From: Sinorhizobium sp. B11
GTDB lineage: Bacteria; Pseudomonadota; Alphaproteobacteria; Rhizobiales; Rhizobiaceae
Assembly: GCA_039725955.1 (NCBI GenBank)
Contig: CP091033.1
Coordinates: 1,798,001-1,862,000 of the forward strand
DNA length: 64,000 nucleotides
Direction of reading: 5' to 3'
Positions 6,861 through 16,353 of the stretch are shown one piece after another. The notes beneath the pieces are model-generated. The model saw only the letters and a list, made by a program, of their open reading frames with translations, was not told where the DNA came from and made no database searches. Every line of letters begins with the position of its first letter. Within the stretch, counting starts at the first letter, position 1. The position numbers were made by a program, and so were the translations under genes.

Positions 6861-9760
6861 GCCTCCTCCGATTTCGCCGCATCGATCATCCGCAGCCGGT
6901 TGATGCGCAAGGATTGGTGTGCGAGTGCGACAAGGATGAGCACCGTCGATCCGACGACAAGACAGAAGACACCCAGATCAAAGAGCAGCGCAGTGGCCGC
7001 GGGCACTTTTCCGATCAGCGGCAGATCGACGTAGCGGGAGTGCGAAGTCAGGAACGGATAACCAAGGAACCAAGCCCCGACCCCGGTTGCAACGGCGGTC
7101 AGCAGTCCCGCGCCCATCCAGCGGAGCGGCAGGATGCGGATGCGATCCTCTGCCCAGCGTGTTCCTCCCGCCAGATACTGCAGCAGGAAGGCGATCGACA
7201 TCGTCAGTCCCGCCGAAAAGCCGCCGCCCGGCAAATCGTGTCCGCGGATGAAGAGGTAGACTGAGAAGGTGATGATGACTGGAAAAAGCCACTGCATGAT
7301 GACCGATGGCACCAGCAGATAGTCGCGGACGGTATCGCCGGCAGACCGCTCGGGACGCTCCTCGTCAAAGCGGTTTTGCGCTTGCTGCTGCTCTGGTGCC
7401 CTCATGCTGTCTTCGGCAGGCCGGAAACGGCGCAACAGCCCGTAGACGGTGAGCGCAACGACACCGAGAACGGCGATCTCTCCCAACGTATCGAAACCGC
7501 GGAAATCCACCAGAATGACATTGACGACGTTGCGGCCACCGCCCTCGGAATAAGCATTTTCCAAAAAGTAGTTGGCAATCGCGTCCGGCACCGGCGTCGT
7601 CATCACGGCATAGGCGACGAAGGACATGGCGACGCCGCAGAGAACGGCCAGTGCAAGGTCGCGAAACCGGCGAAACCGTGCTCTCAACGTCATCGCCTCG
7701 CCAAAACCCTCAGACCGTTTGGGCAGCCAGCGCAGGCCGAGAAGGATCAGGACGGTCGTGACGATTTCGACGAGCAACTGGGTGATTGCGAGATCGGGCG
7801 CCGAAAGCCATATGAACGTGATGCAGACGACGAGACCGACACCGCCGAGCATCACCAGTGCGGCCAGGCGGTGGTATTTCGCCGTATAGGCTGTGCCAAG
7901 CGCAAGGCACACGCCGATGATCCAGATCGCCGTGAAGGCGGGATCGACGCTCGCGTAGGTAACCGGCCGGCTTTCGAAGCCACTCAGATAAAGCGGCAAC
8001 GTGCCTGCGGCAAAACCAGTCACGATCAGCCAGCGCAGCTGGGGTTGCAGCTTGCGTGTGCCCAGGCGCCCCTCGGCGAGACGCGCCCATCGCCAGGATA
8101 GTTCGACAATTACGCGCTCGAAGACCCGTTGCCCCTTGAGCCTGCGAAACAGCGGCGGACCGTCATCGCAACGACTGAGGTAATCCTTCAGCAAAAAATA
8201 GATGAGCGCGCCACCGACAAGAGCGATCGCGCTCATTGCGAGCGGAAGGTTGACGCCATGCCAGATCGCCAGGCTGTATTCCGGAGTAGCAGTCCCGAGC
8301 ACGCTGACTACGGCGCTGTGAAGAAACGGACCAATCGATATAGCCGGAATGATGCCCACGATCAGGCAGACGATGACGAGGAACTCGACCGGAAACCGCA
8401 TCCATCTGGGTGGCTCGTGTGGACGGTTGACCGGCAGATCGGTCGGCGGCGGACCAAAGAAAACCGTGTGAATGAACCGCAGCGAATAGGCCACGCTGAA
8501 GGCGCCGGCGAGGGTCGCGACATAGGGAAGAATACGGTCGAGGATCGAATCGGCATGGGTCTCCACCGCCTCGGCAAAGAACATTTCCTTGGACAGGAAC
8601 CCGTTGAGGAGTGGCACGCCAGCCATTGCGGCACTTGCCACGATCGCCAAGGTCGCTGTGAACGGCATGAAGCGGAAGAGACCGCTGAGCTTGCGCATGT
8701 CGCGTGTGCCGGTCTCGTGATCTATGATGCCCGCTGCCATGAAGAGCGACGCCTTGAAGGTCGCGTGATTGAGCATATGGAAGATGGCCGCCACGGTCGC
8801 CAATGGGCTGCCGAGGCTCAGCAGTGTCACGATCAATCCAAGATGGCTGATGGTCGAATAGGCCAGGAGGCCTTTCAAGTCGCGCTGGAACAGCGCAAAA
8901 TATGCGCCCAGCAGCAGGGTTAAGATCCCGGCGACGCCGACGATCCAGAACCATTCGTACGTCCCCGAAAGCACCGGCCAGAAACGCACCAACAGGAACA
9001 CACCGGCTTTGACCATGGTCGCCGAGTGAAGGAAGGCCGAAACCGGCGTCGGGGCGGCCATGGCGTTGGGAAGCCAAAAATGGAAAGGAAACTGCGCGCT
9101 CTTCGTCAAAGCGCCTAGCAATATGAAAATCAGCGTTGGCAGATAGAGAGGATGACTGCGAACGATGTCGCCGGAATCGAGGATCTTGTCGACGTCATAG
9201 CTGCCGACCACGTTGCCGAGCAGAATGAAGCCGATCAACAAGCAAAAGCCGCCAATCCCGGTAATCGTGAGTGCCATTCTGGCGCCATCGCGCGCATTGG
9301 CATTGTTATGCCAATAGCTGATGAGCAAGAACGAGAAGATGCTGGTCAGTTCCCAGAACACGGACAGCAGGATCACATTGCCTGAGACGACAATGCCGAG
9401 CATGGCCCCCATGAAAGCAAGAAGGAACGAGAAGAACCGTGGAACCGGATCCTCCTCGGACATGTAGTAGCGCGCATAAAGCACGACGAGAAGGCCGATT
9501 GCGGTGACAAGCATGGTGAAAATCCATGCAAAACCATCCATGCGCAACGCGAAGTCCAGGCCAAACTGCGGCAGCCATTCCGCCCGAAACCGCACCACCC
9601 CGCCGTCCGCCACCGCCGGATAAAAGCTTCCCGTGAGCAGCAACAAAGCGGTGACGATGATAGCTGCCAGACCTGCAGGCAGCCGTGGCGAAGTCGTCTT
9701 GAGTAAGAAAATGGAGAGGAGGCTTCCGACGAAAGGCAGAAGCAGCAGAACGAGAAGCAA
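6857..9760 (-). CDS. phaA: Monovalent cation/H+ antiporter, fused subunits A and B
   Basis: This 967-residue membrane protein joins MrpA and MrpB. Residues 1-500 are NuoL-like with FWELTSIFSFLLISYWH, SAQFPFHFWLPNAMAAPTPV and a lysine and histidine-bearing proton path. Residues 560-740 contain the extra MrpA C-terminal helices (SAPDLAITQLLVEIVTTV). Residues 790-950 are the MrpB domain (FSVYLFIRGHDLPGGGFSAG). The A-B fusion is the rhizobial Pha form; separate mrpB is therefore not missing. I use the TTG at 9760, because the frame is closed upstream by TGA and no ATG or strong Shine-Dalgarno precedes it. It heads the six-gene operon, which in relatives confers K+ or Na+ and alkaline-pH tolerance. 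Confidence 0.93.
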   Translation of the reverse strand: MLLVLLLLPFVGSLLSIFLLKTTSPRLPAGLAAIIVTALLLLTGSFYPAVADGGVVRFRAEWLPQFGLDFALRMDGFAWIFTMLVTAIGLLVVLYARYYMSEEDPVPRFFSFLLAFMGAMLGIVVSGNVILLSVFWELTSIFSFLLISYWHNNANARDGARMALTITGIGGFCLLIGFILLGNVVGSYDVDKILDSGDIVRSHPLYLPTLIFILLGALTKSAQFPFHFWLPNAMAAPTPVSAFLHSATMVKAGVFLLVRFWPVLSGTYEWFWIVGVAGILTLLLGAYFALFQRDLKGLLAYSTISHLGLIVTLLSLGSPLATVAAIFHMLNHATFKASLFMAAGIIDHETGTRDMRKLSGLFRFMPFTATLAIVASAAMAGVPLLNGFLSKEMFFAEAVETHADSILDRILPYVATLAGAFSVAYSLRFIHTVFFGPPPTDLPVNRPHEPPRWMRFPVEFLVIVCLIVGIIPAISIGPFLHSAVVSVLGTATPEYSLAIWHGVNLPLAMSAIALVGGALIYFLLKDYLSRCDDGPPLFRRLKGQRVFERVIVELSWRWARLAEGRLGTRKLQPQLRWLIVTGFAAGTLPLYLSGFESRPVTYASVDPAFTAIWIIGVCLALGTAYTAKYHRLAALVMLGGVGLVVCITFIWLSAPDLAITQLLVEIVTTVLILLGLRWLPKRSEGFGEAMTLRARFRRFRDLALAVLCGVAMSFVAYAVMTTPVPDAIANYFLENAYSEGGGRNVVNVILVDFRGFDTLGEIAVLGVVALTVYGLLRRFRPAEDSMRAPEQQQAQNRFDEERPERSAGDTVRDYLLVPSVIMQWLFPVIITFSVYLFIRGHDLPGGGFSAGLTMSIAFLLQYLAGGTRWAEDRIRILPLRWMGAGLLTAVATGVGAWFLGYPFLTSHSRYVDLPLIGKVPAATALLFDLGVFCLVVGSTVLILVALAHQSLRINRLRMIDAAKSEEA

Positions 9761-9904
9761 AAATGGTTCGGCTGTTATCCCAACGCCTCAATCCTCCAAA
9801 AAATCGGTACCCATCGCTTGGGGCAACAGTTCAACTGCCGTCTAGCAATCGGGGCTTTGTTGCTCTATATGGCTTATATCAACCAATATGGGCGACTCTA
9901 AGCG

Positions 9905-10153
9905 ATGGGTCAAGCAAGCGGGACAACGATTTTGACACCGGAGCTGTGCCGCGCTGCACGCGGTCTCCTGGACTGGACACAAACGGACCTTGCCGAACGC
10001 GCAGGCGTATCGCGCAGCACCATCAGAGACTTTGAAGGTGGCCGGCATGATGTCCATCGCGCTACCGCAGCGCAGTTGCGCCTTGCGCTCGAAGTCGGAG
10101 GGGCGGTTTTCATTCCCGTCGAGGGCGGCAAGATAGGGTTGTGCACCGGCTGA
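9905..10153 (+). CDS. Small XRE-family HTH regulator
   Basis: The protein has 82 residues. The helix-turn-helix spans residues 12-62, with LDWTQTDLAERAGVSRSTIRDFE matching the Cro/C1 pattern, followed by a short beta-like tail (GGAVFIPVEGG). This compact form is common in rhizobia as a single-domain repressor. It is divergent from phaA across 144 bases and could regulate the antiporter operon, but that is only inferred from position. The Shine-Dalgarno is poor. Confidence 0.82.
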   Translation: MGQASGTTILTPELCRAARGLLDWTQTDLAERAGVSRSTIRDFEGGRHDVHRATAAQLRLALEVGGAVFIPVEGGKIGLCTG

Positions 10154-10448
10154 CATCGCTGGGGAAGTGCAGACCGGACATTTCCTTTGTCTATTGGGCA
10201 GGAGTTGCAACGGAAGGCCCAACAGCTTGGCAAGCCTGCTAGCCTTGATGTTTTTGAGGGCGGCGCACACGACTTTTTCCTGAGATCAGGGACGCGGAAC
10301 GCTGACAAAGCTCACCAGAGTGCCGCCGAATTTCTGTCGTCGACTTTGTTGCGGCGATGACCGCTTCGGGCCGAAAGCGGACAAAAGCTGCGGCTCTTGA
10401 AAGAACGCGAACCTGCGATCTAGGTCATCCATGAATATCAATGAGAAT
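10154..10448. other. Intergenic stretch with a short palindromic fragment
   Basis: There is no gene here. Around 10355-10385 a sequence with arms CCGCTT and AAGCGG flanks a GC-rich loop. It resembles scattered intergenic fragments seen in rhizobial genomes, though I could not check copies elsewhere. Nothing else is recognised. Confidence 0.35.
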
Positions 10449-10976
10449 TCACGGCTCAGCGCTCAGTGTATCATCGGATCGCCAAAGGCGTTCGGAGGAA
10501 GTATCCTCATAACCGAGTCTAGTGAAACTCGCGACCTCCAGAATGAGGCCCCATGGCGCACGGAAGTAGATCCAGTTGAACCCGGCCAACGGCCCTGCAT
10601 CTACCAGGTTGGGACCATCGAGCAGCTCCACGCCTTGATCACGCAGCCTGTCAGCGGCCGCGTCGACATCGTCGACTTCGAAGCAGAGATGCATGCCGCC
10701 CACTTCAGATGATCGTTTGGGCGGCGACACGCTCTCCCCTTCGTATTCGAAAAGCTCAACGCTGGTCCCATTGCCGCAGCGGAGGAACACGAGGTCACGG
10801 ATTTTGGAATGCCTCGCAGCTCCGAGCTTGTTTTCCATGAAGTCCTGATCGACATCGAAGGGTCCAGTGCGAAACACCTCGACGGCGCCAAACACCGCTT
10901 TGAAAAACGAAATGCCTTCCTTGATGTCCGGCACGGTGATCCCGATGTGGTGCATGCCGCGAACTTTGTTTGCCAT
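10449..10976 (-). CDS. VOC-family (glyoxalase-fold) protein
   Basis: The protein has 175 residues in two vicinal-oxygen-chelate modules. The first opens with MHHIGITVPDIKEGISFFKAVFG; its His is the usual metal ligand. The second opens with GGMHLCFEVDDVDAAADRL. Glu ligands lie in SVELFEYEG and in GLILEVASF. It is therefore probably a metal-dependent isomerase, epimerase, dioxygenase or lyase; the substrate cannot be read from the sequence. The ATG at 10976 has GGGAG seven to eight bases upstream. It is the last gene of the transport part of the hydroxyquinol-type cluster, 83 bases after the ABC fusion gene, so a role on the imported compound is likely. Confidence 0.85.
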   Translation of the reverse strand: MANKVRGMHHIGITVPDIKEGISFFKAVFGAVEVFRTGPFDVDQDFMENKLGAARHSKIRDLVFLRCGNGTSVELFEYEGESVSPPKRSSEVGGMHLCFEVDDVDAAADRLRDQGVELLDGPNLVDAGPLAGFNWIYFRAPWGLILEVASFTRLGYEDTSSERLWRSDDTLSAEP

Positions 10977-11059
10977 TTCATTTCTCCCGAGACAACCGAT
11001 TGGTTCCAACCCGTGCCCGTCCGGCGAACACGAAGACGATCGCATTGGTGCTTCCTGCG

Positions 11060-13567
11060 TTATGCGGACCGGCGGCGGGCGGCAGAGTAGATGAGAGCCG
11101 CGATCACGATGAGCGCCCCTTGAAAGAGGTACTGGTAGGTCTGCGTGAGGCTAAGAAACGTCACCGCACTGAGAACCTCAGTCAGCAATACCGCGCCCAT
11201 GATGGTGCCTACGAACGTCCCTCGCCCGCCTGCCAGGCTGGTTCCTCCGAGAACGACGGCGGTGATGCTGGACAACGTGTAGGCCACGCCTTGTCGCGGA
11301 TCCCCGACGCCAATCTGCGTCATCAGCATGACCGCACCCAGGCACGTGAGCATGGAGCACAGGATGTAGCCTCCGACATAGGTCAGGTCGACCCGGATGC
11401 CTACCCTGCGTGCGGAGTCCTCGTTGGAACCCACAGCGCGGAGGCGCCTGCCGGCTCTGGACCGACGCAATGCGTATTCCCCGAGCAACGTGATGCCCAC
11501 CAACACGAGGAAAGCCACCGGGAACGGGCCAATCTGCCAATTCACCCAATCAGTGACGGTGGCGTTGATGTAACCGTCAGGGTTCTCGCGGAGTAGGAAG
11601 CTCAGGCCTTGGATCGCTATATACATCGCAAGGGTTGCCGCGATCGGCGTGAAGTTGGCAAACCGGATGAGAATGCCATTGATCGCTCCCGTTATGAATG
11701 CACCGACGGCCATCAACAGGAACCCTGAGGCCATCACCCCCGCAGACATGTCTTCATTCACGAAGAATGAGGCGATCACAACAAGGAAGCCGGCAAGCGG
11801 CCCGACGGACAGATCTATCCCACCCATCAGAAGCGCTATCGTCTGGCCCATGGCTATGAAACCCAGAGCGGTCGCGAGCAGAAGAATGTTCGAAATGTTG
11901 TAGGCCGACAAGAAGTTGTCGTTCTGGCTGTTGACGAAGAGGCCGAGCAAAATCGTCACGAGGGCCAGTGGAACCACAGGCGCGATGTCCGATTCCATGA
12001 AATGCCTCAGGCGCGACATGCTCTGCGGGCTCCCAGAGCTTCCATGCCCGATGTCATGCGCCTCGGACCGGACGGCTGCGGCAACGATCCGCTCCTCGGT
12101 GATCTCCTGCCCTACAAGAGTTTCGACCACCTGCCCTCGCGACATCACGATGACCTTGTCGCAAATGCCTTCTAACTCGACCGCGTCGGAAGAATTGACG
12201 ATAACGGGCGTTCCTGCCTTGGAGACGCTCCTGAGAATACGATAAATCTCGAAACGTGCCCCGACATCCACGCCCTGCGTGGGCTCATCGGCGATCACGA
12301 TGCCGGGCTCGGACAAAAGGGCGCGCGCCATCACGACCTTCTGCTGATTGCCGCCAGACAATGCTTGGATCGACGCCTCAAGGCCCGGCGTCTTGACCGC
12401 GAGATCACCGAAGATCGACCTGACCTTCTGATGTTCAGCAGTCTTGCTCAAAATCCCGCCGGTCGCGAATTTTTCGAGGGCCGAGAACGTTGCGTTCTCA
12501 CGAACTGTCAGTCCGTTTGCCACACCTTCAAGATGGCGATCGGAGGGCATGAAGGCTGCTTCGTCCAGAAGCTCCTTCTGACCGAGTTGACGCCCATGCA
12601 AGATTGCGGCGCCCCGCGTCTGATGCAGGCCTGCCAGAGCGCGCATCAGCTCAGATTGACCGTTCCCCGAAACACCAGCAACACCGAGGATTTGTCCGCG
12701 CGCTACGCTGAAGCTGACATTGCTGAACCCATCGCCGCTCAGTTCCTCGACCTTGAAAACAGGCGAAAGATCGCCAGCTTCAGACTTCGGTGGGAAAGCC
12801 GCTTCGAGGGTGCGGCCGACGATCATATTGACCAGCTCGCCGTCGGTGATCTCGCTGACTCTGGCTGCACCGCGGATGCGTCCGTCGCGCATAACCGTGA
12901 CGCGGTCAGCGATCTGCCGGATCTCTGCCAGTCGATGAGTGATGTAGATGACAGCAGTGCCGTTCTTGGCCGCGGTCCGAATGAGACCGAACAGCATCTC
13001 AGTTGCCTCCTGATCCAACGAGGCAGTAGGCTCGTCGAGGATCAAGAGCTTGGGGTTCACGGCAATTGCTTTACCGATCTCAAGCAGATGCTTCTGGGCC
13101 ACCGTCATATGACCAGATCGCATGTTCAAAGGCAGGTCGAGACAAACCGATCTCAAGGTCTGCTGAGCCAAATCTCGCGTCGAACGATTTCGCAGCACCG
13201 AAGCGGGCAGAGCTACACTAAGGTTCTCCAAGATCGAGAGATCGTTCAGGATGGCCGGATGCTGGAAGCATATGGCAATTCCAAGAGAAGCCGCCATGTC
13301 GGGCGACATCTGCGGGACCTGCTGTCCCTCGAAGATGATCTCGCCTTCGGTGGGTTGCAGCGTACCAGCGATGATGTTCATCAGCGTGGACTTACCTGCA
13401 CCGTTTTCACCCAGGATGGCGTGGACCTCGCCCGGCTTGAAGTCGACATTGATGTCGCGCAGCGCCGGGATCGCAGCGAAGTACTTCGATATTCCGGCCA
13501 GCCGGATCGTCTCTTCGGTAGTCGCCGGTGAAAGTGTCTCGTATGCGTTCATTTCAACTGCTGCCAT
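11060..13567 (-). CDS. CUT2 sugar ABC transporter, ATPase fused to permease
   Basis: This 835-residue protein combines two functions. Residues 20-500 are an RbsA-type double nucleotide-binding protein: Walker A GENGAGKST (about 53-61), Walker B LLILDEPTASLD, and in the second half the signature LSGGNQQKVVMARAL and ADEPTQGVDVGA. Residues 515-835 form an RbsC-type permease with about nine helices, including GQTIALLMGGIDLSVGPLAG and VVLGGTSLAGGRGT. The first-half signature is degenerate (MTVAQKHLLEIGKA). CUT2 components are normally separate polypeptides. I use the ATG at 13567; a TTG at 13603 and an ATG at 13552 are alternatives. It follows the binding protein by 70 bases and should pair with the separate permease at 14702, giving a heteromeric channel. 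Confidence 0.92.
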   Translation of the reverse strand: MAAVEMNAYETLSPATTEETIRLAGISKYFAAIPALRDINVDFKPGEVHAILGENGAGKSTLMNIIAGTLQPTEGEIIFEGQQVPQMSPDMAASLGIAICFQHPAILNDLSILENLSVALPASVLRNRSTRDLAQQTLRSVCLDLPLNMRSGHMTVAQKHLLEIGKAIAVNPKLLILDEPTASLDQEATEMLFGLIRTAAKNGTAVIYITHRLAEIRQIADRVTVMRDGRIRGAARVSEITDGELVNMIVGRTLEAAFPPKSEAGDLSPVFKVEELSGDGFSNVSFSVARGQILGVAGVSGNGQSELMRALAGLHQTRGAAILHGRQLGQKELLDEAAFMPSDRHLEGVANGLTVRENATFSALEKFATGGILSKTAEHQKVRSIFGDLAVKTPGLEASIQALSGGNQQKVVMARALLSEPGIVIADEPTQGVDVGARFEIYRILRSVSKAGTPVIVNSSDAVELEGICDKVIVMSRGQVVETLVGQEITEERIVAAAVRSEAHDIGHGSSGSPQSMSRLRHFMESDIAPVVPLALVTILLGLFVNSQNDNFLSAYNISNILLLATALGFIAMGQTIALLMGGIDLSVGPLAGFLVVIASFFVNEDMSAGVMASGFLLMAVGAFITGAINGILIRFANFTPIAATLAMYIAIQGLSFLLRENPDGYINATVTDWVNWQIGPFPVAFLVLVGITLLGEYALRRSRAGRRLRAVGSNEDSARRVGIRVDLTYVGGYILCSMLTCLGAVMLMTQIGVGDPRQGVAYTLSSITAVVLGGTSLAGGRGTFVGTIMGAVLLTEVLSAVTFLSLTQTYQYLFQGALIVIAALIYSAARRRSA

Positions 13568-13637
13568 GGTCCACGATCCAATTCCAAAGGATGACCTGCT
13601 CAAAGTACTCGCTCCGAGCAGGCCTCAAGACGATTGG

Positions 13638-14705
13638 CTATTTTCCAACAGCCTTGGCTTGCTCTTCCGCAGGAAGCTCAGACGATAGGTAAATCGCGCC
13701 GGGCAACTCCTTCCGGCACTGGACTGGGTTCGGCTTCCCCGAAACGGAGTCCTCGAAACCCGGCGCCTTGAACACCTCGTCCTTCGGTGGCGTTCCGCCC
13801 GTCGCCAAAGCCACGGCCCATTGGACCGCCAACCTGACATTGTCGTTGCCAGTGGCAACGGTGAACAACTTGAAGTCGGGGTTCTTGTCCTTGTTCTCCT
13901 GCCAGAAGCAGCCCAAGGAGTTGCCGTCAGACGTAGCAAGGGCCGGTACCGACTTGCCCTGCTTTTCGAACAGCGGAAGCGCACCAACCAGCGAAGGTCC
14001 GAAGTCGGAAATGATAACGTCGATCTTCGGGTTCTTCGCGATTTCTGCCGTGAGCACCTTTTGCGTCAGCGCCGGATCCCAGTTCGTGACTGCGAAAGGC
14101 GCCTGGTTCACGAAAACATATTCGGGACCGAGCACCTTCTTCAGACCCTTCAGCTCGTCGAGGCCTTGGCTGTTTCCGGCTGGACCGCTCAAGAACAGCA
14201 GATTGCCTCCCTTGGGCAAAATCGTCTTGATCCAGTTGCCCCAGCTCTCGCCATCGTTCTCGAACGATGCGCCAACGAACTTCGAGTAGTTCTTTCCATC
14301 GGCGCCACCAACGGCCACGCGATAGGGAACGACGACCTTTCCGGATTTGAAGACGCTCGTGAGGGCTGGCAGAACGGCAGGTCCTGCATCACCGAAAACG
14401 ACCAGGGCATCCAAACCCTTTGCGGCCATGCTCTTGATATCCGAAATGGACTTCATGGTATCGCCTTGGCCGTCGGCGTATTCGTACTTGGTTATGCTGG
14501 GGCACAGCTCAACCGTCTGCTTGCCGGAAGCGGTCGTGACCTGGCGCCAACTGTTGCCGCCATAGCCGTCGAGCAAAGCAAGTGTCGCCTTCTTTGGCCC
14601 GCACCAGGACGGCGTTTCGGCCTGAGCCGCTCCCGCAATCGCAATCCCGCTGAGCGCGGTCGTCACTGCCAGTCCGAGATAAGTTGCAAGTTCCCTATAT
14701 TTCAT
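13638..14705 (-). CDS. Periplasmic substrate-binding protein, CUT2 transporter
   Basis: The protein has 355 residues. A signal peptide (LGLAVTTALSGIAIAGAAQA, cleavage near AQAET) precedes a type I periplasmic-binding fold. Typical landmarks are KSISDIKSMAAKGLDALVVF, ADGKNYSKFVGASF and IDVIISDFGPSLVGAL. The binding site should accept a sugar, polyol or similar hydroxylated molecule, but the ligand is not readable. GGAGGACGCAAA precedes the ATG at 14705, which overlaps the permease stop as ATGA. It lies between the two membrane components of the same transporter. Confidence 0.92.
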   Translation of the reverse strand: MKYRELATYLGLAVTTALSGIAIAGAAQAETPSWCGPKKATLALLDGYGGNSWRQVTTASGKQTVELCPSITKYEYADGQGDTMKSISDIKSMAAKGLDALVVFGDAGPAVLPALTSVFKSGKVVVPYRVAVGGADGKNYSKFVGASFENDGESWGNWIKTILPKGGNLLFLSGPAGNSQGLDELKGLKKVLGPEYVFVNQAPFAVTNWDPALTQKVLTAEIAKNPKIDVIISDFGPSLVGALPLFEKQGKSVPALATSDGNSLGCFWQENKDKNPDFKLFTVATGNDNVRLAVQWAVALATGGTPPKDEVFKAPGFEDSVSGKPNPVQCRKELPGAIYLSSELPAEEQAKAVGK

Positions 14706-15727
14706 TTTGCGTCCTCCACTTTTGTTGCTGAAGTTTTCCCACCTTGGTTCATCGACCAACGGATCGAATAAACCGCGATACCGAAGCCCAGAGCGAGTGC
14801 CTGGATGATTGTCTGAGCTGAAAAGGGCACGCCGATCGTCAGCGCGAACAGGCTCAGGTGATTTAGGAAAAATGCTGCGATAACCGTCGAGACTGGGAAG
14901 CCCCGTCCCCCGAGCAGCGATGTTCCGCCTAACACCACGACGGCAACCGACGGCAGCAGCAGGCTATCGCCCTGAAAAGCGGTCGGCTCACGTGTTATTC
15001 CCGCGATGAGCGTCCCGGCCAGGCAGTAAAGAAGCTGAGCATAGATGTAGGCCATCATCTGATGGAGGCGCACGTTCAAGCCAGCGGCCTTGCCAGCCAG
15101 GGGATTGGCACCGATCGCCTCGAACCTGCGACCGGCCACGGTCTTCTTGAGCGCGAACGAGACGACAGCCATAGCGCCAAGTGCGAAGAGCACCGAGTTC
15201 GGCAATCCCAACGTCTCGCCGCCTGCGATCTCGGCCAGAAGATTGGTGGTGATGGATGGCACGCCGCCCGACACCGCGAAAACTGCACTGTAAAAAAGGG
15301 CGTTGGTGCCGATCGTCGCAATGATTGCATTCAGCCTGAAGAAGCTCACCAAGGCGCCGTTGAGAATGCCCGCCGCGACACACAGTCCGGCAGAAAGAAG
15401 CACGGCCTGGAAAAGCAACCCGTCGTCCTGCTGGGGATAGTGCGTGGCGATGACCACGGATAACGACACGGCGCCGGGGAGAGACAGATCGAAACCACCC
15501 TGCTGCACGACGAGGAGTTGGCCTAGGCCGACGATGGCTATGATTGCAGCAAACGGAAGGCTTCCCGAGAGAGCGCCGCTCGAAAGACTGCTCGGAGCAA
15601 ACAAAGCACACAGGACTACGAGCACGAGCGTCGAGAAAACGACCGTGACGAAATTTCGCGTGAAGGGAATCCTCAAAGTTGTCTCCTTGGGAAGTCCGAT
15701 GTCGGCGATGGGCGAAGCGTTTGGCAT
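14702..15727 (-). CDS. CUT2 sugar ABC transporter permease
   Basis: The protein has 341 residues and RbsC/BPD_transp_2 topology. Diagnostic parts are LLVVQQGGFDLSLPGAVSL, GILNGALVSFFRLNAIIATIGT, AIGANPLAGKAAGLNV (cytoplasmic coupling loop) and VVVLGGTSLLGGRGFP. It should form the translocation channel together with the permease half of the fusion protein at 11060. I use the ATG at 15727; a TTG immediately before it is in frame. It is coupled to the binding-protein gene by a four-base overlap. Confidence 0.92.
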   Translation of the reverse strand: MPNASPIADIGLPKETTLRIPFTRNFVTVVFSTLVLVVLCALFAPSSLSSGALSGSLPFAAIIAIVGLGQLLVVQQGGFDLSLPGAVSLSVVIATHYPQQDDGLLFQAVLLSAGLCVAAGILNGALVSFFRLNAIIATIGTNALFYSAVFAVSGGVPSITTNLLAEIAGGETLGLPNSVLFALGAMAVVSFALKKTVAGRRFEAIGANPLAGKAAGLNVRLHQMMAYIYAQLLYCLAGTLIAGITREPTAFQGDSLLLPSVAVVVLGGTSLLGGRGFPVSTVIAAFFLNHLSLFALTIGVPFSAQTIIQALALGFGIAVYSIRWSMNQGGKTSATKVEDAK

Positions 15728-15838
15728 CAAGCTTTCTTTCGCTCAAAAGGGCACTGTCTTCCCGGCGGGCTCGCGGCATAAATCCGGGCCTGGTCGGTTG
15801 GGTTTGGAAAAAGAAGGAGTGGTCAGATCAGAGCGCGG

Positions 15839-16018
15839 TCAGTTCGCGCGAGACTGCAAAAACCTGTCCCGATCATGGAGTCGATTTCGTAGACGGTAGG
15901 CATCAGCTTCCCCGTCACGCAGCTCGCGATACTCTACGAGGATGCCGCTACAGATGCTTCCCGCCTCTGCAATCCAATCGAGAATGTCATTCAAGGTAAT
16001 AGCTGTCACCGCTTTCAT
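15839..16018 (-). CDS. Small conserved-looking protein of the catabolic operon
   Basis: The frame has 59 codons (180 bases with the stop). An excellent Shine-Dalgarno (AAGGAGGAGAAA) directly precedes the ATG at 16018. The product starts MKAVTAITLNDILDWIAEAG, continues with GILVEYRELRDGEADAYRLR and ends in RDRFLQSRAN. It is predicted to be helical, soluble and strongly charged, with no known motif. It sits 50 bases after the YCII gene and 111 bases before the permease, in the same direction, so co-transcription is likely. Its function is unknown. The ribosome site is the main reason to believe it. Confidence 0.65.
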   Translation of the reverse strand: MKAVTAITLNDILDWIAEAGSICSGILVEYRELRDGEADAYRLRNRLHDRDRFLQSRAN

Positions 16019-16068
16019 TTTCTCTCCTCCTTAGAAAATCAGCAGATCAATCCCGTTCGCGAGCGAGC

Positions 16069-16353
16069 CTAGCCACGACCTCCAATCGTGGGGCGCCACT
16101 CGTAGATCGCAACATCGCGGTAGATGCCGTGGACAACAAAGGGGTCCGCCGAGCTGAAACGACGCATTTCTTCGAGAGATCCGACGTCGGCAACGACTAC
16201 CCCGCCCTCGCCTGATCCGCCCTCGTTTAATATCGGCCCGGATTGGATGATCGAAACTTCTTTCGATCGCAGGTGCCGCTTGTGTTCTTCGAGGTAGATT
16301 TCGCGCAGGGAGTCCTTGTTCGGATCCGATATCGCGAAACGGACTGCGAGCAT
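16069..16353 (-). CDS. YCII-family protein (first of two)
   Basis: The protein has 94 residues in the YciI-like ferredoxin-type fold: LAVRFAISDPNKDSLREIYLEEHKRHL, the central SGPILNEGG and FSSADPFVVHGIYRDVAIYEWRP. The conserved His of the HLR region and the Asp of the ADPF motif are present; these are thought to form the active site of family members. GGAGGTGGAGAA precedes the ATG at 16353. It begins the transport sub-operon, about 110 bases downstream of one TTATCC-N5-GGATRT repeat. A second member of the family is at 21542. Confidence 0.87.
   Translation of the reverse strand: MLAVRFAISDPNKDSLREIYLEEHKRHLRSKEVSIIQSGPILNEGGSGEGGVVVADVGSLEEMRRFSSADPFVVHGIYRDVAIYEWRPTIGGRG

Noticed and set aside
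9306..9791. Minus frame starting TTG 9791 with a good GGAGGAT ribosome site
   Set aside because: It overlaps phaA in another frame and encodes no recognisable protein. The phaA frame has family sequence from its first residues. The ribosome site might nevertheless indicate a base error at the phaA start.
12365..13531. 388-codon plus-strand open frame
   Set aside because: It lies opposite the RbsA-type part of the ABC fusion, which has intact Walker and signature motifs. No domain is visible in the opposite frame.
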